Shown here one piece after another: positions 1 through 9,912 of a DNA stretch of 64,000 bases. Position numbers and translations under genes: made by a program. Below the pieces are notes generated by a model. The model had not been told where the DNA came from, searched no databases, and was given only the letters and a program-made list of their open reading frames with translations. Location: the NCBI GenBank assembly GCA_036417435.1, contig CM070899.1:104534368-104598367 (forward strand), in the 5' to 3' direction. Each line of letters begins with the position of its first letter. Position 1 is the stretch's first letter. Source of the stretch: Inia geoffrensis. Its lineage: Eukaryota > Chordata > Mammalia > Artiodactyla > Iniidae.

Positions 1-3000
1 AGCCAGCTATTGCTGTTGGTGTGATTGTAAATTGGTGACAGCCGTTATGAGGATCGGTAGGCACATTCCTGACCAAACTGAACACTGGAGGTACCACGAG
101 ATTCGGCAACCCCGCTGCAGGTCGTAGAACCAGAGACTACGATCATTGGAAGGAAGCACTTGCACCCCAGCATTCCTTGTGGTACCCTTGACCCCAACGA
201 AGACATACAAACGAACCAACTGTCGAGCGAGTGGCGAAAGGAGAAAGATGGGCTGCTACCTACACACCCTCGACTAGCACTCAGCCACAGAACAAAATGA
301 ACTCATACTATTTGCAGCAGCATGGGTGGAGCACTAGATGATCTCACTAATTCTGGTCAATTAGAGGCAGCAAGACACATTTGCCCAGATACCACTTATG
401 TGTGCAGTCTCAATAGGGATACAAAGGAAGCTAGTAAAGAAAGGAAACACAGGTTCACAAAGGGAAGAAAGAAGCGAGGGGTTCCCACAGGGGCAAATTG
501 GAGACCGGGGAAGGGGGAATTAGGAGATTGGGATTAACAGTAACACACTTAACGTATCTAAAAGTGCTCATCAAGGGCAACACACCCAAAAGCACAGGGA
601 ATGCTACAACACATTCCTCGATAAACTAACAGGGCAAAGAATCCGAAACCCTACAGGTACAGCTACGTTTATACTTGCATCAAGTGGCTGTAGAACTCAA
701 ACAGACGCAACACTGTATATGAACTAGGCTGAAAGAAAAAAGGACTGTTCAATGACAAGGCAAGTAAGGGGTTAAGAAATGCCCACTTTCTTACCTCAGG
801 CCTATTTGCTGTCGGCGGGTGTCAGATCCCTGGAGCCTCAGCAGGCCTGTGTCCCGCGGCTGGAGGATGCTGCTGCACTTCTCCCCTGCGTGGTACCACA
901 ATCTCCCGATCCAACATGGCCCTCCTACAGGTAAGCATAGCCTGGTGTACCCAAATGATGGTGGAACAGCTGAGAGGGAAGGGCTGTTAAGAACCCGGAT
1001 CGTCACAGCTCCTGCTAGGCAAGTTCCCACCTCCAGCCCACTTCATTAGAGTCGCCCTGCCTGCGAACTACGGCACCCTCCGAGTAGCCCACTGGCAAGG
1101 CCTGCGACATGCCTGGGGTGGGGCAGTGCAGGTGAAGGGGCAGGATGTGAGCCTACAAAAGCCCAGGGATGTGTGTTTAGCTGCGTTCGACTCCCCATTT
1201 CCAATACAACGCCGGGAACCCCGCTATGGCTTTGGTTCCCCACGTTACCAGAGACGACACGGAGTAGTGCTGCCGCCTTTTGGCACACTGCCGTAACAAC
1301 CTTACGAACTGTGCTGAAGGGCACCTATCATTCACAAGGCTTAAGGCCTACGGCTTTGCAGACACAACCCTGCCCTCAAGAAATATCCTGCGCTGGGTAA
1401 TCTGAAACGAATTCAAATCACGCCCGACTCTCAGGCGGGAACCTTTCAAGAAGTCAGTGGTACTCACCGGCGTTTTAGAAAACAGCACATTCCAAACAAA
1501 ATATGCTCAGGATCTGTCATGATTCGAGAGTGGAAAGAAAGCTAGACGAGGTGTTCCCTGGCTGCAGTCCTCTCAAACCCTGAAAGTGTAAGAGCTCAAC
1601 AGGGCATGCCAGAAAGAGAAGCCAGGTATTGCTGTTGGTCGGATTGTAAATTGCTAACAGCCGGTAATGAGGATCACTAGGCATATTCCTTACCAAACTA
1701 AACACTTGATGTACCACCAGATTCGGCAACCCCGCTACAGGTCGTGTAACCAGAGACTGGCATCATTGGAAGGAAGCACTTGCAGCCCAGCTGTCCTTGT
1801 GGTACCCATGACCACAGCCAAGACATACAAACGAACGAAATGGGGAGCGAGGGGTGAATGGAGAAAGATGTTCTGCTACCTACACACCCTCGACTACCAC
1901 TCAGCCACAGGGCAAAAGGAACCCATAGTCTTTGCAGCAGCCTGGGTGGAGCAGTAGATGATCTCATTAATTCTGGTCAATTAGAGGCAGCAAGACACAT
2001 ATCTCCGCATATCACACTTATGTGTGCCGTCTAAATACGGATACTATGGAAGCTAGAACACAAAGGAAACTCAGGCTCACAAAGGGAAGAAACAAGCCTG
2101 GAGTTCCCTGAGTGGGAAATTGGAGACCGGGGAAGGGTGGAGTAGTAGGTCGGGATTCACAGAAACACGTTTAACGTATCCAAAAGTGCTCATCAAGGGC
2201 GACCCACCCGCAAGCACAAGGAACGCTACAAAACATTCCTCAATAAACGAAGAGTGCAAAGAATCCGAAACCCTACGGGTACAGCTACGTGTATAATTGC
2301 ATCGGGTGGCTGTACAACTCAAACAGACACAACATTGTATATGAACTAGGCTGAAACGGAAAAGGACTGTTCAATGACAAGGCAAGTGAGGGCTTAAGAA
2401 ATGCCTACTCTGTTACCTCAGGCCTCTGTGATGTTGTTACCACGGTAACGGCCCCTGGAACCTCGGCAGGCCTGGGTCCCACGGACGGAGCCTGCTGCTG
2501 CTGAGGCAGCAAGGGAGGAGGACGTGCCACCTGACCAGCGTCATCTCGGGCCGCTACTGCCCATTCTCCCCTGCGTGGTACCGCAGTCTCCCGATCCAAC
2601 GTGGCCCTCGTACAGGTAAGCAAAGCCTGGTGTACCCAAATGAGGGTGAAGCAGCTGAGAGGGAAGAGCGGTGAGGAAACCGGATCTCCACAGCTCCTGC
2701 TAGGCAGGTTCCCACCTCCAGCCCCCATCATCAGAGTCGCCCCACCTGCGAACCACGGCACCCTCCGAATAGCCCACCTGAAAGGCTTCCGATATGCCTG
2801 GGGTGGGGCAGTGCAGGTTCAGGGGCAGGAGGTGAGCATACACAAGCCCAGGATTGTGTGTTTAGCCGCGTTCGACTCCCCATTTCCAATCCGACACCGG
2901 GATCCCCTCTAAGGCTTTCTTTCCCCAAGTTACCAGAGACGACACGGAGTAGTGCTGCCGCCTTGTGGCACACTGCCGTAACAACATTACCAACTGTGCT

Positions 3001-3304
3001 GAAAGGCAACTATCATTCACAAGGCCTAAGGCCTGCGGCTTTGCAGACACAACCCTGCCCTCAAGAAATATCCTGGGCTGGGTAATCTGAAATGAATTCA
3101 AATCAGGCCCGACTCTCAGGCGGAAAGCTTTCAAGACCTCAGTGGTACTCACCTGCGTTTTAGAAAACAGCACATTCAAATGAAAAGATGCTCAGGATCT
3201 GTCATGATTAGAGAGTGAAAAGAAAGCTAGACGAGAAGTTCCCTGTCTGCGGTCCTCTTAAATCCTAAAATTTTAAGTGCTCAAGAGGGCATGCCAAAAG
3301 GAGA
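1..3304. repeat. Dimer 1 (A1 class b variant 1-1619, B1 1620-3304)
   Basis: A1 has private variants seen elsewhere only in dimer 16. These include TGCTGTCGGCGGG in the core, CCGCTATGGC near 1228 where other copies have CCGCTAAGGC, and a changed stretch near 1492-1505 after the minus-strand donor. The B1 X-box is at 2436-2449 with central AC. Confidence 0.95.
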
Positions 3305-3625
3305 AGCCAGCTATTGCTGTTGGTGCGATTGTAAATTGGTAACAGCCGCTATTAGGATCAGTAGGCACATTCCTGACCAAACTGAACACTGGAGGTACCA
3401 CGAGATTCGGCAACCCCGCTGCAGGTCGTAGAACCAGAGACTAGCATCATTGGAAGGAAGCACTTGCACCCCAGCATTCCTTGTGGTACCCTTGACCCCA
3501 ACGAAGACATACAAACGAACCAACTGTCGAGCGAGTGGCGAAGGGAGAAAGATGGGCTGCTACCTACACACCCTCGACTAGCACTCAGCCACAGAACAAA
3601 ATGAACTCATACTATTTGCAGCAGC

Positions 3626-3841
3626 ATGGGTGGAGCACTAGATGATCTCACTAATTCTGGTCAATTAGAGGCAGCAAGACACATTTGCCCAGATACCACT
3701 TATGTGTGCAGCCTCAATAGGGATACAAAGGAAGCTAGTAAAGAAAGGAAACACAGGTTCACAAAGGGAAGAAAGAAGCGAGGGGTTCCCACAGGGGCAA
3801 ATTGGAGACCGGGGAAGGGGGAATTAGGAGATTGGGATTAA
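3626..3841 (+). other. 71-codon open frame present in every A monomer
   Basis: ATG sits in a strong initiation context (A at -3, G at +4: CAGCATGG). The frame ends at TAA after GDWD. It stays open in all 19 A monomers (starts at 322, 3626, 6930, 10234, 15224, 18527, 21831, 25135, 28439, 31743, 35047, 38351, 41654, 44958, 48261, 51565, 54869, 58173 and 61477). B has CTG in place of ATG and an early TAG. The predicted product is hydrophilic, with a basic stretch (KERKHRFTKGRKKR) in the second half and no signal peptide or membrane segment. I recognise no family. Differences between copies include many amino-acid changes (P22A, N31I, F45L, G69V), which does not suggest protein-level constraint. 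Confidence 0.2.
3782..3836 (+). other. G-run cluster in A (possible long-loop quadruplex)
   Basis: Four runs of four or five Gs plus a final GGG occur within 55 bases, with spacers of 8, 13, 2 and 12 bases. The B counterpart has fewer long runs. The spacers are long for a stable quadruplex. Confidence 0.2.
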
Positions 3842-4091
3842 CAGTAACACACTTAACGTATCCAAAAGTGCTCATCAAGGGCAACACACCCAAAAGCACA
3901 GGGAATGCTACAACACATTCCACGATAAACTAACAGGGCAAAGAATCCGAAACCCTACAGGTACAGCTACGTTTATACTTGCATCAAGTGGCTGTAGAAC
4001 TCAAACAGACGCAACACTGTATATGAACTAGGCTGAAAGAAAAAAGGACTGTTCAATGACAAGGCAAGTAAGGGGTTAAGACATGCCCACT

Positions 4092-4101
4092 TTCTTACCT
4101 C
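4092..4101 (-). promoter_or_regulatory. Minus-strand splice-donor-like site in A core
   Basis: On the minus strand this reads GAG|GTAAGA, a good 5' splice-site match. Three class b monomers (A5, A10, A14) have GAG|GTACGA instead. The equivalent place in B (5714-5723) reads GAG|GTAACA and has lost the important +5 G. It lies on the left side of the GC-rich core and points away from it. Confidence 0.35.
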
Positions 4102-4228
4102 AGGCCTCTTTGTCGTCGGCGGGTGTCAGACCCCTGGAGCCTCAGCAGGCCTGTGTCCCGCGGCTGGAGGATGCTGCTGCTCTTCTCCCCTGCGTGGTAC
4201 CACAATCTCCCGATCCAACATGGCCCTC

Positions 4229-4240
4229 CTACAGGTAAGC
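4229..4240 (+). promoter_or_regulatory. Plus-strand splice-donor-like site in A core
   Basis: CTACAG|GTAAGC is a near-optimal 5' splice site, with GT at 4235. Copies of this site that I checked in A monomers all keep it (GT at 931 in A1). It follows CAACATGG by about ten bases and lies on the right side of the core, pointing away. Confidence 0.4.
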
Positions 4241-5545
4241 ATAGCCTGGTGTACCCAAAAGATGGTGGAACAGCTGAGAGGGAAGGGCTGTTAAGAAACC
4301 GGATCTCCACAGCTCCTGCTAGGCAAGTTCCCACCTCCAGCCCACTTCATTAGAGTCGCCCCACCTGCGAACCACGGCACCCTCCGAGTAGCCCACTGGC
4401 AAGGCCTGCGACATGCCTGGGGTGGGGCAGTGCAGGTGAAGGGGCAGGAGGTGAGCCTACAAAAGCCCAGGGATGTGTGTTTAGCTGCGTTCGACTCCCC
4501 ATTTCCAATACAACGCCGGGAACCCCGCTAAGGCTTTGGTTCCCCACGTTACCAGAGACGACACGGAGTAGTGCTGCCGCCTTTTGGCACACTGCCGTAA
4601 CAACCTTACCAACTGTGCTGAAGGGCACCTATCATTCACAAGCCTTAAGGCCTACGGCTTTGCAGACACAACCCTGCCCTCAAGAAATATCCTGCGCTGG
4701 GTAATCTGAAACGAATTCAAATCACGCCCGACTCTCAGGCGGGAACCTTTCAAGAAGTCAGTGGTACTCACCGGCGTTTTAGAAAACAGCACATTCAACC
4801 CAAAAGATGCTCAGGATCTGTCATGATTCGAGAGTGGAAAGAAAGCTAGACGAGGTGTTCCCTGGCTGCAGTCCTCTCAAACCCTAAAAGAGTAAGATCT
4901 CAACAGGACATGCCAGAAAGAGAAGCCAGGTATTGCTGTTGGTCGGATTGTAAATTGCTAACAGCCTGTAATGAGGATCACTAGGCATATTCCTTACCAA
5001 ACTAAACACTGGATGTACCACCAGATTCGGCAACCCCGCTACAGGTCGTGTAACCAGAGACTGGCATCATTGGAAGGAAGCACTTGCAGCCCAGCTGTCC
5101 TTGTGTTACCCATGACCACAGCCAAGACATACAAACGAACGAAATGGGGAGCGAGGGGTGAATCGAGAAAGATGTTCTGCTACCTACACACCCTCGACTA
5201 CCACTCAGCCACAGGGCAAAATGAACCCATAGTCTTTGCAGCAGCCTGGGTGGAGCAGTAGATGATCTCACTAATTCTGGTCAATTAGAGGCAGCAAGAC
5301 ACATATCCCCGCATATCACACTTATGTGTGCCGTCTAAATACGGATACTATGGAAGCTAGTACACAAAGGAAACTCAGGCTCACAAAGGGAAGAAAGAAG
5401 CCTGGAGTTCCCTGAGGGGGAAATTGGAGACCGGGGAAGGTTGAAGTAGGAGGTCGGGATTCACAGAAACACGCTTAACGTATCCAAAAGTGCTCATCAA
5501 GGGCGACCCACGCACAAGCACAGGGAACGCTACAAAACATTCTTC

Positions 5546-5551
5546 AATAAA
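5546..5551 (+). promoter_or_regulatory. AATAAA polyadenylation-signal-like hexamer, B only
   Basis: TCAATAAACGAAG occurs in B monomers, about 190 bases left of the X-box. A monomers have GATAAAC at the matching place. A GT-containing stretch (CTACGTGTATAATTGC) follows within about 60 bases. It would suit termination of a plus-strand transcript starting in the preceding B core, but a six-base match is weak evidence. Confidence 0.25.
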
Positions 5552-5641
5552 CGAAGAGTGCAAAGAATCAGAAACCCTACGGGTACAGCTACGTGTATAA
5601 TTGCATCGGGTGGCTGTACAACTCAAACAGACACAACATTG

Positions 5642-5649
5642 TATATAAA
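5642..5649 (+). promoter_or_regulatory. TATA-like TATATAAA, only in B2 and B18
   Basis: A single G-to-A change turns the usual GTATATGAAC into GTATATAAAC, about 90 bases upstream of the X-box. The second instance, at 56885-56892, is the duplicate of the first. Confidence 0.2.
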
Positions 5650-5739
5650 CTAGGCTGAAACGGAAAAGGACTGTTCAATGACAAGGCAAGTGAGGGCTTA
5701 AGAAATGCCTACTCTGTTACCTCAGGCCTCTGTGATGTT

Positions 5740-5753
5740 GTTACCACGGTAAC
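5740..5753. promoter_or_regulatory. RFX-type X-box, one in every B monomer
   Basis: GTTACC-AC-GGTAAC fits the X-box consensus GTNRCC-N(0-3)-RGYAAC recognised by RFX-family winged-helix factors. All 20 B monomers carry it with both arms unchanged, starting at 2436, 5740, 9044, 12348, 14033, 17337, 20641, 23945, 27249, 30553, 33857, 37161, 40464, 43768, 47071, 50375, 53679, 56983, 60287 and 63590. The centre is AT in B4, B5, B7, B8, B12 and B16, which makes a perfect 14-bp palindrome. It is AC in the other 14, which places a CpG in the site. The matching place in A monomers has no such site. Binding is inferred, not shown. Confidence 0.6.
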
Positions 5754-5804
5754 GGCCCCTGGAGCCTCGGCAGGCCTGGGTCCCACGGCCGGAGCCTGCT
5801 GCTG

Positions 5805-5867
5805 CTGAGGCAGCAAGGGAGGAGGACGTGCCACCTGACCAGCGTCACCTCGGGCCGCTACTGCCCA
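5805..5867. other. B-specific block of about 63 bp in the core
   Basis: Between the CTG run and TTCTCCCCTGCG, B has about 63 bases that A lacks (147 against 84 bases from CTCAGGCC to TTCTCCCC). This accounts for most of the length difference between the monomers. The block opens with a small hairpin (TGCTGC ... GCAGCA) and contains CGTGCCACCTGACC. I cannot tell whether it is an insertion in B or a deletion in A. Edges are uncertain by a few bases. Confidence 0.8.
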
Positions 5868-5913
5868 TTCTCCCCTGCGTGTTACCGCAGTGTCCCGATC
5901 CAACGTGGCCCTC

Positions 5914-5925
5914 GTACAGGTAAGC
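5914..5925 (+). promoter_or_regulatory. Plus-strand splice-donor-like site in B core
   Basis: GTACAG|GTAAGC, with GT at 5920, is about 165 bases right of the X-box. It was unchanged in every B monomer examined. The A counterpart has CTACAG before the same GTAAGC. Confidence 0.4.
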
Positions 5926-6173
5926 AAAGCCTGGTGTACCCAAATGAGGGTGGAGCAGCTGAGAGGGAAGAGCGGTGAGGAAACCGGATCTCCACAGCTC
6001 CTGCTAGGCAGGTTCCCACCTCCAGGCCCCTTCATCAGAGTCGCCCCACCTGCGAACCACGGCACCCTCCGAGTAGCCAACCTGAAAGGCTTCCGATATG
6101 CCTGGGGTGGGGCAGTGCAGGTTCAGGGGCAGGAGGTGAGCATACACAAGCCCAGGATTGTGTGTTTAGCCGC

Positions 6174-6183
6174 GTTCGACTCC
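6174..6183 (+). promoter_or_regulatory. Pol III B-box-like sequence in both monomers
   Basis: GTTCGACTCC matches ten of the eleven positions of the tRNA-type B box GGTTCGANTCC. It is present in A as well (4489-4498) and in nearly all monomers; exceptions include about 16090 (GACTTCCC) and 45822 (GTTTGACTCC). A weak A-box-like TGGGGCAGTGC lies about 65 bases upstream. Bases flanking the loop do not form a T-stem, so this is not a tRNA. Confidence 0.25.
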
Positions 6184-6211
6184 CCATTTCCAATCCGACA
6201 CCGGGATCCCC

Positions 6212-6233
6212 GCTAAGGCTTTCTTTCCCCAAG
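6212..6233 (+). promoter_or_regulatory. Plus-strand splice-acceptor-like tract in B
   Basis: GCTAAGG followed by CTTTCTTTCCCCAAG gives a possible branch adenine, a pyrimidine tract and an AG, about 310 bases after the donor at 5920. In most A monomers of classes a and b the tract is broken (CTTTGGTTCCCCACG). Class c A monomers have the B form. This could pair with the donor to give a short intron, but is unproven. Confidence 0.25.
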
Positions 6234-6449
6234 TTACCAGAGACGACACGGAGTAGTGCTGCCGCCTTGTGGTACACTGCCGTAACAACATTACCAACTG
6301 TGCTGAAAGGCAACTATCATTCACAAGGCCTAAGGCCTGCGGCTTTGCAGACACAACCCTGCCCTCAAGAAATATCCTGGGCTGGGTAATCTGAAATGAA
6401 TTCAAATCAGGCCCGACTCTCAGGCGGAAAGCTTTCAAGACCTCAGTGG

Positions 6450-6461
6450 TACTCACCTGCG
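6450..6461 (-). promoter_or_regulatory. Minus-strand splice-donor-like site in B tail
   Basis: On the minus strand this reads GCAG|GTGAGT, a full match to the donor consensus. In A the same place (4765-4776) reads GCCG|GTGAGT, with the -2 A replaced. B4 and B5 carry the A form because their tails are A-derived. Confidence 0.35.
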
Positions 6462-6608
6462 TTTTAGAAAACAGCACATTCAAATGAAAAGATGCTCAGG
6501 ATCTGTCATGATTAGAGAGTGAAAAGAAAGCTAGACGAGGAGTTCCCTGTCTGTGGTCCTCTCAAATCCTAAAATTTTAAGTGCTCAAGAGGGCATGCCA
6601 AAAGGAGA

Positions 6609-9600
6609 AGCCGGCTATTGCTCTTGGTGCGATTGTAAATTGGTAACAGCCGCTATGAGGATCAGTAGGCACATTCCTGACCAAACTGAACGCTGGAGGT
6701 ACCACGAGATTCGGCAACCCCGCTGCAGGTCGTAGAACCAGAGACTAGCATCATTGGAAGGAAGCAGTTGCACCCCAGCGTCCCATGTGGTACCCTTGAC
6801 CCCAACGAAGACATACAAAGGAACCAACTGTCGAGCGAGTGGCGAAGGGAGAAAGATGTGCTGCTACCTACACACCCTCGACTAGCACTCAGCCACAGAA
6901 CAAAATGAACTCATACTATTTGCAGCAGCATGGGTGGAGCACTAGATGATCTCACTAATTCTGGTCAATTAGAGGCAGCAAGACACATTTGCCCAGATAC
7001 CACTTATGTGTGCAGTCTCAATAGGGATACAAAGGAAGCTAGTAAAGAAAGAAAACACAGGTTCACAAAGGGAAGAAAGAAGCGAGGGGTTCCCACAGGG
7101 GCAAATTGGAGACCGGGGAAGGGGGAATTAGGAGATTGGGATTAACAGTAACACACTTAACGTATCCAAAAGTGCTCATCAATGGCAACACACCCAAAAC
7201 CACAGGGAATGTTACAACACATTCCTCGATAAACTAACAGGGCAAAGAATCCGAAACCCTACAGGTACAGCTACGTTTATACTTGCATCAAGTGGCTGTA
7301 GAACTCAAACAGACGCAACACTGTATATGAACTAGGCTGAAAGAAAAAAGGACTGTTCAATGGCAAGGCAAGTAAGGGGTTAAGAAATGCCCACTTTCTT
7401 ACCTCAGGCCTCTTTGTCGTCGGCGGGTGTCAGACCCCTGGAGCCTCAGCAGGCCTGTGTCCCCCGGCTGGAGGATGCTGCTGCTCCTCTCCCCTGCGTG
7501 GTACCACAATCTCCTGATCCAACATGGCCCTCCTACAGGTAAGCACAGCCTGGTGTACCCAAATGACTGTGGAACAGCTGAGAGGGAAGGGTTGTGAAGA
7601 AACCGCATCTCCACAGCTCCTGCTAGGCAAGTACCCACCTCCACCCCACTTCATTAGAGTCGCCCCACCTGCGAACCACGGCACCCTCCGAGTAGCCCAC
7701 TGGCAAGGCCTGCGACATGCCTGGGGTGGGGCAGTGCAGGTTCAGGGGCAGGAGGTGAGCATACACAAGCCCAGGATTGTGTGTTTAGCCACGTTCGACT
7801 CCCCATTTCCAATCCAACACCGGGGTCCCCGCTAAGGCTTTCTTTCCCCAAGTTACCAGAGACGACACGGAGTAGTGCTGCCGCCTTTTGGCACACTGCC
7901 GTAACAACCTTACCAACTGTGCTGAAGGGCACCTATCTTTCACAAGCCTTAAGGCCTACGGCTTTGCAGACACAACCCTGCCCTCAAGAAATATCCTGCG
8001 CTGGGTAATCTGAAACGAATTCAAATCACGCCCGACTCTCAGGCGGGAACCTTTCAAGAAGTCAGTGGTACTCACCGGCGTTTTAGAAAACAGCACATTC
8101 AACCCAAAAGATGCTCAGGATCTGTCATGATTCGAGAGTGGAAAGAAAGCTAGACGAGGTGTTCCCTGGCTGCAGTCCTCTCAAACCCTAAAAGAGTAAG
8201 ATCTCAACAGGACATGCCAGAAAGAGAAGCCAGGTATTGCTGTTGGTCGGATTGTAAATTGCTAACAGCCTGTAATGAGGATCACTAGGCATATTCCTTA
8301 CCAAACTAAACACTGGATGTACCACCAGATTCGGCAACCCCGCTATAGGTCGTGTAACCAGAGACTGGCATCATTGGAAGGAAGCACTTGCAGCCCAGCT
8401 GTCCTTGTGTTACCCATGACCACAGCCAAGACATACAAACGAACGAAATGGGGAGCGAGGGGTGAATGGAGAAAGATGTTCTGCTACCTACACACCCTCG
8501 ACTACCACTCAGCCACAGGGCAAAATGAACCCATAGTCTTTGCAGCAGCCTGGGTGGAGCAGTAGATGATCTCACTAATTCTGGTCAATTAGAGGCAGCA
8601 AGACACATATCCCCGCATATCACACTTATGTGTGCCGTCTAAATACGGATACTATGGAAGCTAGTACACAAAGGAAACTCAGGCTCACAAAGGGAAGAAA
8701 GAAGCCTGGAGTTCCCTGAGGGGGAAATTGGAGACCGGGGAAGGTTGAAGTAGGAGGTCGGGATTCACAGAAACACGCTTAACGTATCCAAAAGTGCTCA
8801 TCAAGGGCGACCCACGCGCAAGCACAGGGAACGCTACAAAACATTCCTCAATAAACGAAGATTGCAAAGAATCCGAAACCCTACGGGTACAGCTACGTGT
8901 ATAATTGCATCGGGTGGCTGTACAACTCAAACAGACACAACATTGTATATGAACTAGGCTGAAACGGAAAAGGACTGTTCAATGACAAGGCAAGTGAGGG
9001 CTTAAGAAATGCCTACTCTGTTACCTCAGGCCTCTGTGATGTTGTTACCACGGTAACGGCCCCTGGAACCTCGGCAGGCCTGGGTCCCACGGACGGAGCC
9101 TGCTGCTGCTGAGGCAGCAAGGGAGGAGGACGTGCCACCTGACCAGCGTCATCTCGGGCCGCTACTGCCCATTCTCCCCTGCGTGGTACCGCAGTCTCCC
9201 GATCCAACGTGGCCCTCGTACAGGTAAGCAAAGCCTGGTGTACCCAAATGAGGGTGGAGCAGCTGAGAGGGAAGAGCGGTGAGGAAACCGGATCTCCACA
9301 GCTCCTGCTAGGCAGGTTCCCACCTCCAGCCCCCATCATCAGAGTCGCCCCACCTGCGAACCACGGCACCCTCCGAATAGCCCACCTGAAAGGCTTCCGA
9401 TATGCCTGGGGTGGGGCAGTGCAGGTTCAGGGGCAGGAGGTGAGCATACACAAGCCCAGGATTGTGTGTTTAGCCGCGTTCGACTCCCCATTTCCAATCC
9501 GACACCGGGATCCCCTCTAAGGCTTTCTTTCCCCAAGTTACCAGAGACGACACGGAGTAGTGCTGCCGCCTTGTGGCACACTGCCGTAACAACATTACCA

Positions 9601-9912
9601 ACTGTGCTGAAAGGCAACTATCATTCACAAGGCCTAAGGCCTGCGGCTTTGCAGACACAACCCTGCCCTCAAGAAATATCCTGGGCTGGGTAATCTGAAA
9701 TGAATTCAAATCAGGCCCGACTCTCAGGCGGAAAGCTTTCAAGACCTCAGTGGTACTCACCTGCGTTTTAGAAAACAGCACATTCAAATGAAAAGATGCT
9801 CAGGATCTGTCATGATTAGAGAGTGAAAAGAAAGCTAGACGAGGAGTTCCCTGTCTGCGGTCCTCTTAAATCCTAAAATTTTAAGTGCTCAAGAGGGCAT
9901 GCCAAAAGGAGA
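6609..9912. repeat. Dimer 3 (A3 class c 6609-8227, B3 8228-9912)
   Basis: Class c is marked by CCAAATGACTGTGG after the donor and by CACCTCCACCCCAC. A3 also shares AGCCGGCTATTGCTCTTGG at its start with the other class c monomers, apart from single changes. The B3 X-box is at 9044-9057 (AC). Dimer 18 is an apparently identical copy. Confidence 0.95.

Larger units (their letters stand above)
3305..6608. repeat. Dimer 2 (A2 class a 3305-4923, B2 4924-6608); reference copy
   Basis: This is a typical unit and is used below as the coordinate reference for internal sites. Class a is marked by CCAAAAGATGGTGG just after the plus-strand donor and by an in-frame TAA (GGGCTGTTAAG) in that region. B2 carries a TATATAAA at 5642-5649 that most copies lack. 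Dimer 17 is an apparently identical copy. Confidence 0.95.

Noticed and set aside
3416..3432. CENP-B-box-like ATTCGGCAACCCCGC
   Set aside because: Only TTCG and part of the second half fit the box NTTCGNNNNANNCGGGN. The fixed A and the final GG are missing.
5828..5840. CTCF-like core on the minus strand (GGTCAGGTGGCAC) in the B-only block
   Set aside because: The AGGTGGC part fits, but the preceding CCA part of the CTCF motif does not, so the overall match is too weak to call.
5709..6080. Minus-strand frame of up to 123 codons with a proline- and glutamine-rich stretch over the B core
   Set aside because: The low-complexity residues come from the CTG run and GC-rich core. The frame lacks a counterpart in A because of the 63-bp block and matches no family I know.
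5890..6216. A 108-codon plus-strand frame in B cores and a shorter relative in A
   Set aside because: It begins upstream of the plus donor and runs straight through it. The same frame is broken by TAA in class a and b A monomers (for example GGGCTGTTAAG near 4293), and another long frame overlaps it on the minus strand. No domain is recognisable.
6166..6483. Minus-strand 105-codon open stretch in B tails
   Set aside because: It has no ATG at its start (TTG) and crosses the strong minus donor. In near-identical repeats, constant length is expected without selection.
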